Counted from the first letter of the stretch, positions 9,838 to 19,066 are shown. The stretch: DNA of 64,000 nucleotides from Actinomadura harenae (GCF_003696215.1 NZ_RFFG01000048.1:1-64000); one strand, 5' to 3'. Program-made: numbers and translations. Notes: a model not told the origin generated them from the letters alone.

Positions 9838-9862
9838 GGTCCGCCTGAGAGGTTCGCCTGAG
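9831..9862 (+). repeat. Repeated stop-codon context after icd
   Basis: CGCCTGAG occurs three times, at 9831-9838 (includes the icd stop), 9842-9849 and 9855-9862. Each contains TGA preceded by GCC, with spacings of 11 and 13 bases. Confidence 0.65.
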
Positions 9863-9929
9863 AGTCACCGCGCACGCGCGGCACGGAAGCGAGATGGTTC
9901 GGTGTAGGAACGATCTCCTCCGGCCGTGA

Positions 9930-9970
9930 GAGGGCCGCCCCCGCCGGGACACCCGGTGGGGGCGGCCCTC
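9930..9970 (+). terminator. icd terminator
   Basis: A perfect 13-bp outer stem (GAGGGCCGCCCCC at 9930-9942 with 9958-9970) plus an inner CCGGG/CCCGG stem. It is very stable and lies 93 bases after the icd stop. The upper arm runs into a weak GCCCTTTCC tail. Confidence 0.85.
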
Positions 9971-10137
9971 GCCCTTTCCGGGCCTTTCCGCAGGTGTGAG
10001 CCGTCAGTCATCGCAGGCGCGGCCCTGACGGACGGCGCGGGCCGGGGCGAGGTATAGCCTGGCCGGTGGATATCTCGATGGCGAGAGATCCTCGGGAAGG
10101 CCGCCTGAGCCCCGTCCAGCAGGAGATGAAGAAGGCT

Positions 10138-11127
10138 ATGACGCGCACGCCAGTTTCCGTCACCGTCACCGGAGCCGCGGGCCAGATCGGCTACGCGCTG
10201 CTGTTCCGCATCGCGTCCGGGCACCTGCTCGGCGCGGACGTACCGGTCAAGCTGCGGCTGCTGGAGATCCCGCAGGCCGTGAAGGCCGCCGAGGGCACCG
10301 CCATGGAGCTCGACGACTGCGCGTTCCCGCTGCTGTCCGGCATCGACATCTTCGACGACGCCACCAAGGCGTTCGAGGGTGCCAACGTCGCCCTGCTCGT
10401 CGGCGCCCGCCCCCGCACCAAGGGCATGGAGCGCGGCGACCTGCTCGAGGCCAACGGCGGCATCTTCGGCCCGCAGGGCAAGGCCATCAACGCGGGCGCG
10501 GCGGACGACATCAAGGTCCTCGTCGTCGGCAACCCGGCGAACACCAACGCGCTCATCGCGCAGCGGAACGCCCCGGACGTCCCGGCCGAGCGCTTCACCG
10601 CGATGACCCGCCTCGACCACAACCGCGCGCTCGCGCAGCTGTCGAAGAAGGCCGGCGTCACGGTCTCCGACATCAAGAAGATGACCATCTGGGGCAACCA
10701 CTCCGCCACCCAGTACCCGGACCTGTTCCACGCCGAGATCGGCGGCAGGACCGCGGCCGAGGTCGTCGGCGACCAGGACTGGCTGGAGAACACCTTCATC
10801 CCGACCGTCGCCAAGCGCGGCGCGGCGATCATCGAGGCGCGCGGCGCGTCCTCGGCCGCGTCCGCCGCGTCCGCCGCGCTCGACCACGTCAACACCTGGG
10901 TCAACGGCACCGCCGAGGGCGACTGGACGTCCATGGCCGTCGTGTCGGACGGCTCCTACGGCGTCCCCGAGGGCCTCATCTCGTCCTTCCCGGTCACCAC
11001 CAGGGACGGCGAGTGGGAGATCGTCAAGGGCCTCGAGATCGACGAGTTCTCGCGCGGCCGCATCGACGCCTCGGTGAACGAGCTCGCCGAGGAGCGCGAC
11101 GCCGTCGGCAAGCTCGGCCTCATCTGA
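10138..11127 (+). CDS. mdh: Malate dehydrogenase
   Basis: Oxidises malate to oxaloacetate with NAD in the TCA cycle. From the ATG at 10138 the protein has 329 residues and begins MTRTPVSVTVTGAAGQIGYALL, the standard start of actinobacterial MDH; in-frame codons further upstream (10066, 10126) give a non-conserved extension and the 10126 ATG touches its own AGGAG. The NAD-binding GAAGQIG lies at 12-18, the substrate arginine loop is in ARPRTKGMERGDLLE, and the catalytic pair are Asp160 (TRLDHNRA) and His188 (IWGNHSATQYPD). It is monocistronic, ending in a classical terminator. A TAGCCT hexamer at 10055-10060 may be part of its promoter. Confidence 0.96.
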   Translation: MTRTPVSVTVTGAAGQIGYALLFRIASGHLLGADVPVKLRLLEIPQAVKAAEGTAMELDDCAFPLLSGIDIFDDATKAFEGANVALLVGARPRTKGMERGDLLEANGGIFGPQGKAINAGAADDIKVLVVGNPANTNALIAQRNAPDVPAERFTAMTRLDHNRALAQLSKKAGVTVSDIKKMTIWGNHSATQYPDLFHAEIGGRTAAEVVGDQDWLENTFIPTVAKRGAAIIEARGASSAASAASAALDHVNTWVNGTAEGDWTSMAVVSDGSYGVPEGLISSFPVTTRDGEWEIVKGLEIDEFSRGRIDASVNELAEERDAVGKLGLI

Positions 11128-11200
11128 GCCCGAACGCCTCGATCGCGCCGATCGCAGCGGATCGCCTGATCCGCCCGTGATCCGACAACGCGACGGAACG

Positions 11201-11228
11201 ACCCCGGACCTTCGGGTCCGGGGTTTTC
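11201..11228 (+). terminator. mdh rho-independent terminator
   Basis: ACCCCGGACC and its complement form a perfect 10-bp stem with a stable TTCG tetraloop, followed directly by TTTT. This is the clearest intrinsic terminator in the window. Confidence 0.93.
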
Positions 11229-11332
11229 TCGTTTCCGCGAAAAACGGCCCCCGAAATTGTCGGTCGGACGCGGCATGCTTGGCGCTAGGGTGCGTGGACG
11301 TGCCAAAACGGGCGAATTGGGAGGCATTTCGG

Positions 11333-13195
11333 GTGGAACAGGCGTTCCAGGTCGATCTGCGGGGAGTGGTCGACCTGCTGAGCAGGCACCTGTACTCGAG
11401 TCCCCGCGTCTACCTGCGGGAATTGTTGCAGAACGCGGTCGACGCGGGCACCGCGCGGGCGTCGCTGGACGACCCCTCCGCCTTCGGCGGCGCGGGTGGC
11501 CGGACGGGCGGCGGGCGGGTGCGGATCGAGACCGGCGGCGGGGCGCTGCGCGTCCATGACGACGGCATCGGCCTGACCGAGGACGAGGTGCACCGGCTGC
11601 TGGCCACGATCGGCCGCTCGTCCAAGCGGGACGAACTCGGCTTCGCCCGGTCGGACTTCCTCGGCCAGTTCGGCATCGGGCTGCTGTCGGCGTTCCTCGT
11701 CGCGGACGAGATCGAGGTCGTGACCCGGTCGGCGCGTCCGGGCGGCGCCGCCGACGGAGGCGGTGACGGTGACGGTGAGCGGGGCGGGCACGCGGCCGTC
11801 CGGTGGATCGGCAACGCGTCCGGCCACTACCGGGTCGAGCCCGCCGAACGCGACGAACCAGGCACGACGGTCACGCTACGCCCGCGTCCCGGCGCGTCCG
11901 ACCTGATGGCGCCCGCGACGGTCGCCGACCTCGCGCGGACCTACGGCGGCCTGCTGCCCATCGACCTGACCGTCGACGGCACGGAGATCACCGGCGAGGG
12001 CCCGCCCTGGCGCGCCTCCCACCCGGACCCGGCGCGCCGCCGCCGCGCGCTCGACGCCTACTGCCGCGAGGTGTTCGGCTTCGACCCGTTCGACGTGATC
12101 GACCTCGACGTCCCGGAGGCGGGCCTCAGCGGCGTCGCGTTCGTGCTGCCGCAGGCCGTCCCGCCGACCGCGCGCGGCGCGCACCGCGTGTACCTGCGCC
12201 GCATGCTGCTCGCCGAGAACGTCGAGGGCCTGCTGCCCGAATGGTCGTTCTTCGTGCGCTGTGTCGTGGACGCGGGCGAACTGCGCCCGACCGCCAGCCG
12301 CGAGGCCCTGTTCGAGGACGAGCTGCTCGACTCCACCCGGCAGGCCCTCGGCGAACGCGTCCGGCAGTGGCTGGTCGGGCTCGCCGAGACCGACCCGTCC
12401 CGCATGCGCGCGTTCCTGCGGCTGCACCAGCTCGGCGTGAAGGCCATGGCCCTGCACGACGACGACATGCTCCGCATCGTCGACCGCTGGCTGGAGTTCG
12501 AGACCTCCGCCGGGCCCATGACGCTGAACGAGTTCCGGCGGAGGCACTCCGACGCCCGGTTCGTCACCGGCGTCGACGAGTTCCGCCGCCTCGCGGCCGT
12601 GGCGGGCGCGCAGGGCGTCGGCCTGGTCAACGGCGGCTACGTCCACGACAGCGAGATCATCGGGCGGCTGCCCGCGATCGACCCGGACGCCCGGCTCCGC
12701 CGCCTCGAACCGGCCGAGCTGACCACCCACTTCGGCGTCGTCGACCCCGACACCGAGCTGCGGCTGCGGCCGTTCCTGGCCGCCGCGCAGCGCGCCGTGG
12801 AGCGGCTCGGCTGCGAGGTCGTCGTCCGCGACTTCGACCCGGCGTCGCTGCCCGCGCTGTACCTGACCAGCCGCGCCGCGCAGCACCGCGCCGAGCTGGA
12901 GGAGGCCCGCGAGCTGGCCGACGACCTGTGGTCGGACGTGCTCGGCGCGCTCGGCGGCATGTCCGCGGCCGACCGCCCGCAGCTCGTGCTGAACCACCGC
13001 AACCCGCTGACCCGGCGGATCGCCTCGCTGGCCGACCCGGCCCTGGTCGAGGTCGCGGTGCAGGCCCTGTACGGGCAGGCGCTGCTGCTCGGCCACCATC
13101 CGCTGCGCCCGGCCGACAGCGCCGTGCTGAACCGCTCGTTCCTCGGCCTGCTCGACTGGGCCGTGCACACCCCCGTCCCGGAGGCCGACCAGTGA
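11333..13195 (+). CDS. HSP90-family ATPase (HtpG-like)
   Basis: A 620-residue GHKL-fold ATPase with HSP90 architecture. The N-terminal nucleotide pocket shows Glu30, Asn34 and Asp37 in RELLQNAVDAG, the DDGIGL motif near residue 78 and the lid glycines GQFGIGLLSAF near 113-121. The middle domain carries PTASREALFEDE at about 319-330, matching the catalytic-arginine NVSREML motif of HtpG. The C-terminal part is divergent. A Gly/Arg-rich insert (about residues 50-62) and a GDGDGERGG insert (about 143-151) interrupt the N-domain. The start is the GTG at 11333 with GGGAGG upstream. Its stop overlaps the start of the TPR gene (GTGA), so the pair is translationally coupled. It has no C-terminal MEEVD tail. 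A chaperone or signalling ATPase role is inferred. Confidence 0.88.
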   Translation: MEQAFQVDLRGVVDLLSRHLYSSPRVYLRELLQNAVDAGTARASLDDPSAFGGAGGRTGGGRVRIETGGGALRVHDDGIGLTEDEVHRLLATIGRSSKRDELGFARSDFLGQFGIGLLSAFLVADEIEVVTRSARPGGAADGGGDGDGERGGHAAVRWIGNASGHYRVEPAERDEPGTTVTLRPRPGASDLMAPATVADLARTYGGLLPIDLTVDGTEITGEGPPWRASHPDPARRRRALDAYCREVFGFDPFDVIDLDVPEAGLSGVAFVLPQAVPPTARGAHRVYLRRMLLAENVEGLLPEWSFFVRCVVDAGELRPTASREALFEDELLDSTRQALGERVRQWLVGLAETDPSRMRAFLRLHQLGVKAMALHDDDMLRIVDRWLEFETSAGPMTLNEFRRRHSDARFVTGVDEFRRLAAVAGAQGVGLVNGGYVHDSEIIGRLPAIDPDARLRRLEPAELTTHFGVVDPDTELRLRPFLAAAQRAVERLGCEVVVRDFDPASLPALYLTSRAAQHRAELEEARELADDLWSDVLGALGGMSAADRPQLVLNHRNPLTRRIASLADPALVEVAVQALYGQALLLGHHPLRPADSAVLNRSFLGLLDWAVHTPVPEADQ

Positions 13196-15912
13196 CCGCC
13201 GACGTCTACGAGCTGATGACCCGGGCCGAGGAACTGCCCTACGGCGAGGCCCGCACCCTCCTGGTGGAGGACGCGCTGCGCCGCGCCGAGGCCGCCGCCG
13301 ACGCCGAGCTCGCCTTCCGCGTCCGGATGGGGCTGACCACCGCCTACCAGTACGGCGGCGAGCCCGCCAAGGCGTTCACCACGTTCAGCCGCTGCCTGGC
13401 CGAGTACGACCGCGATCCCGGACGGCACGACGCCGAGCACCGGCTGCTGTGGCAGATGAAGTGGATCGTCAACTCGCTCACGCTGTTCCCGGAGATCCCG
13501 CTCGACCGCACCCGCGCAGTCCTCGACGACATGGAGCGGCGGTACCGCCTCGGCGGCCACAGCCTCCAGGCCGTCCACCACTACCGGCACGTCGTGGCCC
13601 AGCACATCGGCGACGTCGAGGCGGCCGACGACCTGTTCGCCAAGTGGCGCGCGGCCGAGCGCGACGCGCTGTCGGACTGCGAGGGCTGCGACCCGTCCGC
13701 GCTGGCCGACCACCTGGCCGACCGCGGCCGGTACGAGGACGCGCTCGCCGTCGCCGCGCCCGTCCTGTCCGCCGAGCTGAACTGCACCGAGCAGCCGCAG
13801 GACATGCTCACCACGCTGCTGCCCGTCTACCTGCACACCGGTCGGCTGGCCGAGGCGCGCGACGCGCACCGCCGCGCCTACCGGCTGTTCCGGCCGAACC
13901 TCGGCGACATGACCCACGTCGCCGACCACGTGTGGTTCTGCGCGGTGACCGGGAACGAGCCGCGCGGCCTGGAGATCCTCCAACGGCACCTCGGCTGGCT
14001 CGACCGCGCGCCCAGCCCGTACGCGGAGATGCGGTTCGCCGCCGCGGGCGCGCTGCTGCTGCGCCGCCTCGCGGAGATCGGCGCGGACGACCTGACCGTG
14101 CACCGTCCGGAGGCGGGCGACCGTCCCGCCGCCGACGTCGCCCTGCCCGTCCTGCGCGCCGAGCTGGAACGCCGCGCGGTCGACCTCGCCGCGCGCTTCG
14201 ACGCCCGCAACGGGACGTCCCACCAGAGCGGCGAGATCCGCGCGGTGATCGACGCCGAGCCGCTGGTCGAGCGCCTGCCGCTGACCGAGCACGCCCGCGC
14301 CGCCGCCGCTCCGCCGCGTCCGCCGGCGGTCGTCCCGCTGCCGCCCGAGCGGCCCGACCCCGCCGTCCTGGACGACCCGGACGAGCTGCTCGACCTCGCC
14401 GAACGCCGCTGGAACGAGCAGGACACCGAGGCCGCGCTCGCCGCCTACGCGCGCTTCGACGCGATCACCGGCACCGAGCCGGGCACCCCGCCCGCCGACG
14501 GCGCCACGCCCGCCGAGTGGCTGCGCGCCGCCCGCCGCCTGGACGGCCACGGCGTCGGCCCCATCGAATCCGGCGCCCTCCAGGAGGCCCACGACGTCTG
14601 GGAGAGGTCCCGCGCCTGGTTCGAGGAGGCGGGCGAACCGGCCCGCGCCCTGTCGGTCACCAGCCGCCTCGGCGCGATCCTCGCCAGGCTCGGACGCCGT
14701 GACGAGGCGCTCGTCATGCTCACCGAGGCCGCCGAGCGCCTCCCCGGGCTGGACGCGCCCCCCGAGCGCGTCCTGGGGGCCCGCCTGCGGCTCGCCCAGT
14801 TCCACCTGATGGGCGACGACCCGAGGACCGCCCTCGCCGTCCTCGAGACCGTCCGGGGCCCGGACGCCGAATCCGACTTCAACCTCGGCGAGGCCGACTT
14901 CATGCGCGGCCAGGCCCACGCCATGCTCGGCCACCCCGAGGAGACCGAGGCCGTGCTGCGCGCCGCCCGCGACGCCTTCCGCGAGGCCGGGCGCGGCGAC
15001 CGGCTCGCCCAGGCGGCCATGATGTACGCGCAGGTCGTCGGGCACGGCCCTGCGGCCAACGAGCTGGAGGTCCACGCGGCGCTCGACGAGGCCGTCGCCC
15101 ACGCGCCCGCCGCCGCCGAGGCGCCCCTCCTGCGTCCGTTCGCGCACTGGGAGCGGGGCCGCTTCCTGCTCGCCGACGAGCGCGCCGACCTCGCGGTGCC
15201 CGACCTGGTGGAGGCCGTCGCCGCGTTCACCGGCCACGGCCAGGGCGGCGACGCCGACCGGGCGCGCGTCGACCTCGCCGCCGCCTACCTGGGCGCGAGC
15301 CGTCCACTGGAGGCCGCCGAGACGATCGAGGAGGCCCTCGCGGGCCTGACCCCGGACGCCGAGGAGTGGCCGCGCGCCCGGGTGATCCTCGCGAGCGCCC
15401 AGCGGGACCTCGGCGAGGCCGAGGCCGCCGACACCTTCGCCGAGATCGCGGACGCCGAGACCGAGCCCGCCGCGGTCGGCCACTTCCTGGAGGAGTCCGC
15501 GAACGTCCTCACCGACCGCGACAGCGACGCGCAGGCCGCCGAGCGCTTCCTGGCGGCCGCCGCCGCGTTCACGCGGGCCGGGGAGCCGTTCCGGGCGATC
15601 GAGTGCCGCCGCCGCGCCGCGCTGTGCCACCTGTGGGCCCAGCAGGTCGACGAGGCCCTGGAGAAGATGGCCGAGGCCCGCGCGGCCCTGGCCGGGCTGC
15701 CCGCGGAGGCCCCCGCCGCGATCACCTGGCACACCGCCCGGGTCGACTACGACGAGGCCCGCCTGCTCGCCCGCCTGGGCCGCCTGTCCGAGGCCCTGGA
15801 ACTGGCCGACGCCGCCGTCGAGGGCTTCCTCGCCCTCGACGAGACCGACGCCGCCGACACCGTCCGGGCCCTCCGCGCCCACATCGCCGACGACCTCCAA
15901 GCGGAGGACTGA
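13192..15912 (+). CDS. Large TPR-repeat protein coupled to the HSP90 gene
   Basis: A 906-residue soluble protein made largely of Ala/Leu-rich helical pairs in the TPR/SEL style, e.g. EALVMLTEAAERLPGLD, then LRLAQFHLMGDDPRTALAVL, LGEADFMRGQAHAMLGHPE and LAQAAMMYAQVVGHG, with further units to the C-terminus (LARLGRLSEALELADAAVEGF). The first 300 residues form a separate conserved-looking helical region (LTLFPEIPLDRTRAVLDDME), and a Pro-rich linker (PPRPPAVVPLPPERPDP, about 375-390) divides the two halves. No catalytic motif or signal peptide is visible. The GTG at 13192 overlaps the HSP90 stop by four bases. TPR proteins are classic HSP90 partners in eukaryotes; a client-adaptor role here is inference from coupling. 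Confidence 0.85.
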   Translation: MTADVYELMTRAEELPYGEARTLLVEDALRRAEAAADAELAFRVRMGLTTAYQYGGEPAKAFTTFSRCLAEYDRDPGRHDAEHRLLWQMKWIVNSLTLFPEIPLDRTRAVLDDMERRYRLGGHSLQAVHHYRHVVAQHIGDVEAADDLFAKWRAAERDALSDCEGCDPSALADHLADRGRYEDALAVAAPVLSAELNCTEQPQDMLTTLLPVYLHTGRLAEARDAHRRAYRLFRPNLGDMTHVADHVWFCAVTGNEPRGLEILQRHLGWLDRAPSPYAEMRFAAAGALLLRRLAEIGADDLTVHRPEAGDRPAADVALPVLRAELERRAVDLAARFDARNGTSHQSGEIRAVIDAEPLVERLPLTEHARAAAAPPRPPAVVPLPPERPDPAVLDDPDELLDLAERRWNEQDTEAALAAYARFDAITGTEPGTPPADGATPAEWLRAARRLDGHGVGPIESGALQEAHDVWERSRAWFEEAGEPARALSVTSRLGAILARLGRRDEALVMLTEAAERLPGLDAPPERVLGARLRLAQFHLMGDDPRTALAVLETVRGPDAESDFNLGEADFMRGQAHAMLGHPEETEAVLRAARDAFREAGRGDRLAQAAMMYAQVVGHGPAANELEVHAALDEAVAHAPAAAEAPLLRPFAHWERGRFLLADERADLAVPDLVEAVAAFTGHGQGGDADRARVDLAAAYLGASRPLEAAETIEEALAGLTPDAEEWPRARVILASAQRDLGEAEAADTFAEIADAETEPAAVGHFLEESANVLTDRDSDAQAAERFLAAAAAFTRAGEPFRAIECRRRAALCHLWAQQVDEALEKMAEARAALAGLPAEAPAAITWHTARVDYDEARLLARLGRLSEALELADAAVEGFLALDETDAADTVRALRAHIADDLQAED

Positions 15913-16005
15913 CCGCGCATCCGCCCCGCCCCGCCCCTGTCCCGCGCAGCGCGCGCGACAGGGGCGGATGTGCGTGTCAGGCGGCCGTCGCGGAGCGTCG
16001 CGCCT

Positions 16006-16860
16006 ATGCTGCGGAGGGTGTTCTTCGGGGTGATGGCGCGGACGGTGGTCGGCGCGGGGGTGACCGTCGGGGTGCTCGGGGCCGGGGCGGGGCCGGTGCC
16101 CGCGGTGCAGGCCTCCGGACGGAAGACCGATCTCGGGGTGACGCTGTCGGCGTCGCCGCGTCAGGTGCGGGCCGGTGACCTGGTCGGATACACGCTGACC
16201 GTGTGGGACGCGGGCCCCGGCGCGGGGACGCGCGCGGCCGGGTTGCGGCTCCCGGACGCCGTCGACGTCGTCGGCCTGCGCGAGAGCGGCTGCGTCGACT
16301 CCGGCCGGACGGTCCGCTGCGCGTTCCCCAGGATCGCGCCGGGGCACGCGCGGTCCGTCCACATCCTGGGGATCGTCCGGCCCGGCGCGTCCGGGACGCT
16401 CCGCGCGAGGGCCCGCCTGCTCGGCCCCGCCGACCGGGTCGCGCGGGACGACACCGCCGAGGCCGACACCCCGATCGTGCCGAGCACGAACCTCGCCGTC
16501 CGTCTCGCCACCCCCAGCGCGGGGCACAGGGCCTCGCGGGAGGGGAGTAGAGGAGTCGTCCCGGTTCGGGCGACCGTGGCGAACCGGGGCCCGCGCGCGG
16601 CGGGCCGGGTGAACCTGGACCTCGGCGTCCACGGCGCCGACCTGGTCAAAGTGGCCGGCGCCCGGTGCGCCCACGTGCGGAAGAACAAGCTGGGACGGTT
16701 CCTGAGCTGCTTCCTCGGACGCCTGCGTCCCGGACGCGGCCGGACGGTCGTCGCCTACCTCAGGCACGGGTCCGGCACCGGGACGCTCGCCGCGTCCGCC
16801 GGGCTCGACCTGAGCGACAGCGACCCGTCCGACAACGTGGCCGTGGCCACGATCCGCTAG
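16006..16860 (+). CDS. Secreted two-domain DUF11/CARDB-like protein
   Basis: A protein of about 284 residues with a signal peptide (basic start, VVGAGVTVGVLGAGAG, cleavage near PVPAVQA-SG) followed by two immunoglobulin-like beta domains. The first (about 45-150) has the DUF11 pattern VTLSASPRQVRAGDLVGYTLTV with CVDS and VRCAF cysteines. The second (about 165-280) repeats it: NLAVRLATPSAG, PVRATVANRGPRAAGRVNLDL, ARCAHV, FLSCFL and SDSDPSDNVAVATI. The last motif is characteristic of DUF11/CARDB repeats. It is probably an exported adhesive or surface protein. The start is uncertain: the ATG at 16006, or the ATG at 16033 which gives a shorter signal peptide. It is convergent with galK. Confidence 0.75.
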   Translation: MLRRVFFGVMARTVVGAGVTVGVLGAGAGPVPAVQASGRKTDLGVTLSASPRQVRAGDLVGYTLTVWDAGPGAGTRAAGLRLPDAVDVVGLRESGCVDSGRTVRCAFPRIAPGHARSVHILGIVRPGASGTLRARARLLGPADRVARDDTAEADTPIVPSTNLAVRLATPSAGHRASREGSRGVVPVRATVANRGPRAAGRVNLDLGVHGADLVKVAGARCAHVRKNKLGRFLSCFLGRLRPGRGRTVVAYLRHGSGTGTLAASAGLDLSDSDPSDNVAVATIR

Positions 16861-16900
16861 GCGAGCCGATCCGCTGAACGGGCCGATCCGCTAGGCGAGC
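16850..16900. repeat. Three 17-bp repeats bridging two convergent stop codons
   Basis: Exact 17-bp period: CGATCCGCTAGGCGAGC at 16850-16866, CGATCCGCTGAACGGGC at 16867-16883 (14 of 17), and a copy identical to the first at 16884-16900. The first copy contains the TAG that ends the secreted-protein gene. The middle copy puts a TGA at the same position. The third contains, on the other strand, the TAG that ends galK. Confidence 0.9.
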
Positions 16901-18045
16901 CGGTGCGCTCCCGCGGAGGGGGCGGTGTCGGCGAGGAAGACCGGGGGAGTCCAGGAGCGGGACTCGTAGGCCGCGTTGATGCCGTCCCGGACGCGGTCGG
17001 CGCGGTCGGTGTGGGTGAGCACGATGACCGATCCGCCGAAGCCGCCGCCGACCATGCGCCCGCCTCGCGCGCCCGCGCGGACGGCCGCGTCGACCGTGAC
17101 GTTCGCCTCGTCCCAGGAGACCTCGTACTGGTCGCGCAGGGACATGTGGGACGCGAGGAGCAGCCCGCCGATCTCGGCGACCGCGCCCGCGCGCAGCAGG
17201 CCCACGGTCGCCTCCACGCGGTGGTTCTCGGTCACCACGTGCTGGACGCGCCGCCGCAGCACCGGGTCGGAGAGCCGTCCGAGCGCGGCGGGCAGGTCCG
17301 TGACGTCGCGGAGCGCGTCCACGCCGAGGATCCCGGCGGCCTTCTCGCACTCGGCGCGGCGCTGCGCGTACTCGCCGCCGGTCAGCTCGTGCGAGGCCCG
17401 GGTGTCGATCACCAGGAGGGTGAGCCCGGCGTCGCCCGGAGCGAACGGGACGTTCGAGGTCAGGCCCGTCCGGCAGTCGAGCAGCAGCGCGCTGCCCGCG
17501 GTCGACAGCATCGAGGCCGACTGGTCCATGATCCCGCTGGGCACGCCGACGTGCTCGTTCTCGGCGCGCTGGGCCAGCCGGGCCAGCGCGGCGGGCGCGA
17601 TCTCCACGCCGTGCAGGTCGCAGAGCGCGATCGCCGTCGCGCACTCCAGCGCCGCGGACGACGACAGGCCCGCGCCCTGCGGCAGGTCCGAGTCGATCAG
17701 CAGGGTGGCCCCGCCCACGCCGTGCTCGCGCAGCACCCGGGCCATGCCGACCGGGTACGCCGCCCACCCCCGGACGTCGCCGGGCGTGCCGGAGAGCGGG
17801 GCGGTGACCGTGCCGTCCGCCTGGAGCGACCGCACCTCGACCAGGTCGTCGTCCCGCCGGGACGCGGCGACCGAGACGCCGAGCGGTAGCGCGAACGGCA
17901 GCACCAGCCCGTCGTTGTAGTCGGTGTGCTCGCCGATCAGGTTGACGCGGCCGGGCGCCCGCCAGACGCCCTCGGGGGCGTGCCCGAACGCGTCGGCGAA
18001 GGCGGCGGCGAGCCCGGAGGGGGTGGGCGCGGTGGGGGTGGACAA
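16891..18045 (-). CDS. galK: Galactokinase
   Basis: Phosphorylates galactose to galactose-1-phosphate with ATP, the first step of the Leloir pathway. The 384-residue GHMP kinase shows the galactokinase signature GRVNLIGEHTDYNDG at residues 32-46, the ATP-binding LPQGAGLSSSAALE at about 121-134 and the C-terminal GARGGRMVGGGFGGSVI motif. The start is a TTG at 18045 with AGGAG six bases upstream; no ATG fits the conserved N-terminus. It lies 70 bases downstream of galE in the same direction, so the two form a galE-galK unit. No galT is present in the window; the uridylyltransferase must be elsewhere or replaced. The stop codon lies inside a 17-bp repeat shared with the convergent gene. Confidence 0.95.
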   Translation of the reverse strand: MSTPTAPTPSGLAAAFADAFGHAPEGVWRAPGRVNLIGEHTDYNDGLVLPFALPLGVSVAASRRDDDLVEVRSLQADGTVTAPLSGTPGDVRGWAAYPVGMARVLREHGVGGATLLIDSDLPQGAGLSSSAALECATAIALCDLHGVEIAPAALARLAQRAENEHVGVPSGIMDQSASMLSTAGSALLLDCRTGLTSNVPFAPGDAGLTLLVIDTRASHELTGGEYAQRRAECEKAAGILGVDALRDVTDLPAALGRLSDPVLRRRVQHVVTENHRVEATVGLLRAGAVAEIGGLLLASHMSLRDQYEVSWDEANVTVDAAVRAGARGGRMVGGGFGGSVIVLTHTDRADRVRDGINAAYESRSWTPPVFLADTAPSAGAHRLA

Positions 18046-18115
18046 GGCTTACTCCTACGAAAAACGTGCCGACTACAGCGTGCCGGCTGAGGAAGGCCTG
18101 GCGGCCGCCCGCCGC

Positions 18116-19066
18116 TCAGCGGCGGGCGAAGGCCCAGGCGTCGGCGACCATCTGGTTCAGGTCCCGCTCGGGCTTCCAGCCGAGCGCCGCGTTGATCCTC
18201 TCGGACGAGGCGACCAGCACGGCCGGGTCGCCCGGACGGCGCTCCCCGTACTCGGCCGGGATCGGGTGCCCGGTGACCGCGCGGCAGACCTCGACGACCT
18301 CGCTGACCGAGTAGCCGCTGCCGCTGCCCAGGTTGTAGATCTTGTGCGCGCCGGACTCGGTGTCCTCCAGCGCGAGCAGGTGCGCGCGGCCCAGGTCGAC
18401 GACGTGGACGTAGTCGCGGACGCAGGTGCCGTCGGCCGTCGGGTAGTCGGTGCCGAAGACGCTGACCGCGTCCTTCTCACCGAGCGCGACCTTCAGGACG
18501 TTCGGGATCAGGTGCGTCTCGACCGTGTGCCGCTCGCCCTGGGCGCCGAGCGCGCCCGCCACGTTGAAGTAGCGCAGGGAGACCGCGCCGAAGCCGTACA
18601 GCCGCGCGTACTCGGTCAGGATCGTGTCGATCGCCAGCTTCGACGCCCCGTACGGGTTGGTCGGACGCGTCGGGTCGGTCTCCAGGATCGGCGTCGACTC
18701 CGGCTCGCCGTAGGTCGCGGCCGTGGACGAGAACACGATCCGGCCGACCCCGGCCCGCCGCATCGCGTCGAACAGCGCCAGGGACTCGCCGACGTTGCCG
18801 TCCCAGTACTTGGCCGGGTTCGCCACCGACTCGCCCACCAGGGACTTGGCCGCGAAGTGCAGCACCGCGTCGAAGCCCGCGCCGTCCAGCACCTCGAAGG
18901 CGGTCTTGCGCAGCGTCCCCCGGACGAAGCGCGCGCCCGCCGGGACCGCGTCGTCGTGCCCGGTGGACAGGTCGTCCAGGACGACCACCTCGTGTCCCGC
19001 CTCCACCAACTGCGCGGAGACGACGCTGCCGATGTACCCGGCGCCTCCCGTCACGAGCAGCTTCAA
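18116..19066 (-). CDS. galE: UDP-glucose 4-epimerase
   Basis: Interconverts UDP-galactose and UDP-glucose using tightly bound NAD. The 316-residue extended SDR shows the N-terminal TGGAGYIG at residues 6-13, the catalytic Ser113-Ser-Thr (VFSSTAATYG) and Tyr139/Lys143 in NPYGASKLAID, and the substrate segments SLRYFNVAGA and RDYVHVVDL. The start is a TTG at 19066 (first residues MKLLVTGG) with AAAGGT upstream; longer in-frame extensions are Arg/Pro-rich and not conserved. It is the first gene of the galE-galK unit. It could also serve cell-wall polysaccharide synthesis, which needs UDP-galactose whether or not galactose is a carbon source. Confidence 0.95.
   Translation of the reverse strand: MKLLVTGGAGYIGSVVSAQLVEAGHEVVVLDDLSTGHDDAVPAGARFVRGTLRKTAFEVLDGAGFDAVLHFAAKSLVGESVANPAKYWDGNVGESLALFDAMRRAGVGRIVFSSTAATYGEPESTPILETDPTRPTNPYGASKLAIDTILTEYARLYGFGAVSLRYFNVAGALGAQGERHTVETHLIPNVLKVALGEKDAVSVFGTDYPTADGTCVRDYVHVVDLGRAHLLALEDTESGAHKIYNLGSGSGYSVSEVVEVCRAVTGHPIPAEYGERRPGDPAVLVASSERINAALGWKPERDLNQMVADAWAFARR

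Noticed and set aside
12637..16767. A 1376-codon open frame on the minus strand opposite the TPR gene
   Set aside because: The long opening results from high GC content; the + strand TPR protein has proper repeats and a coupled start.
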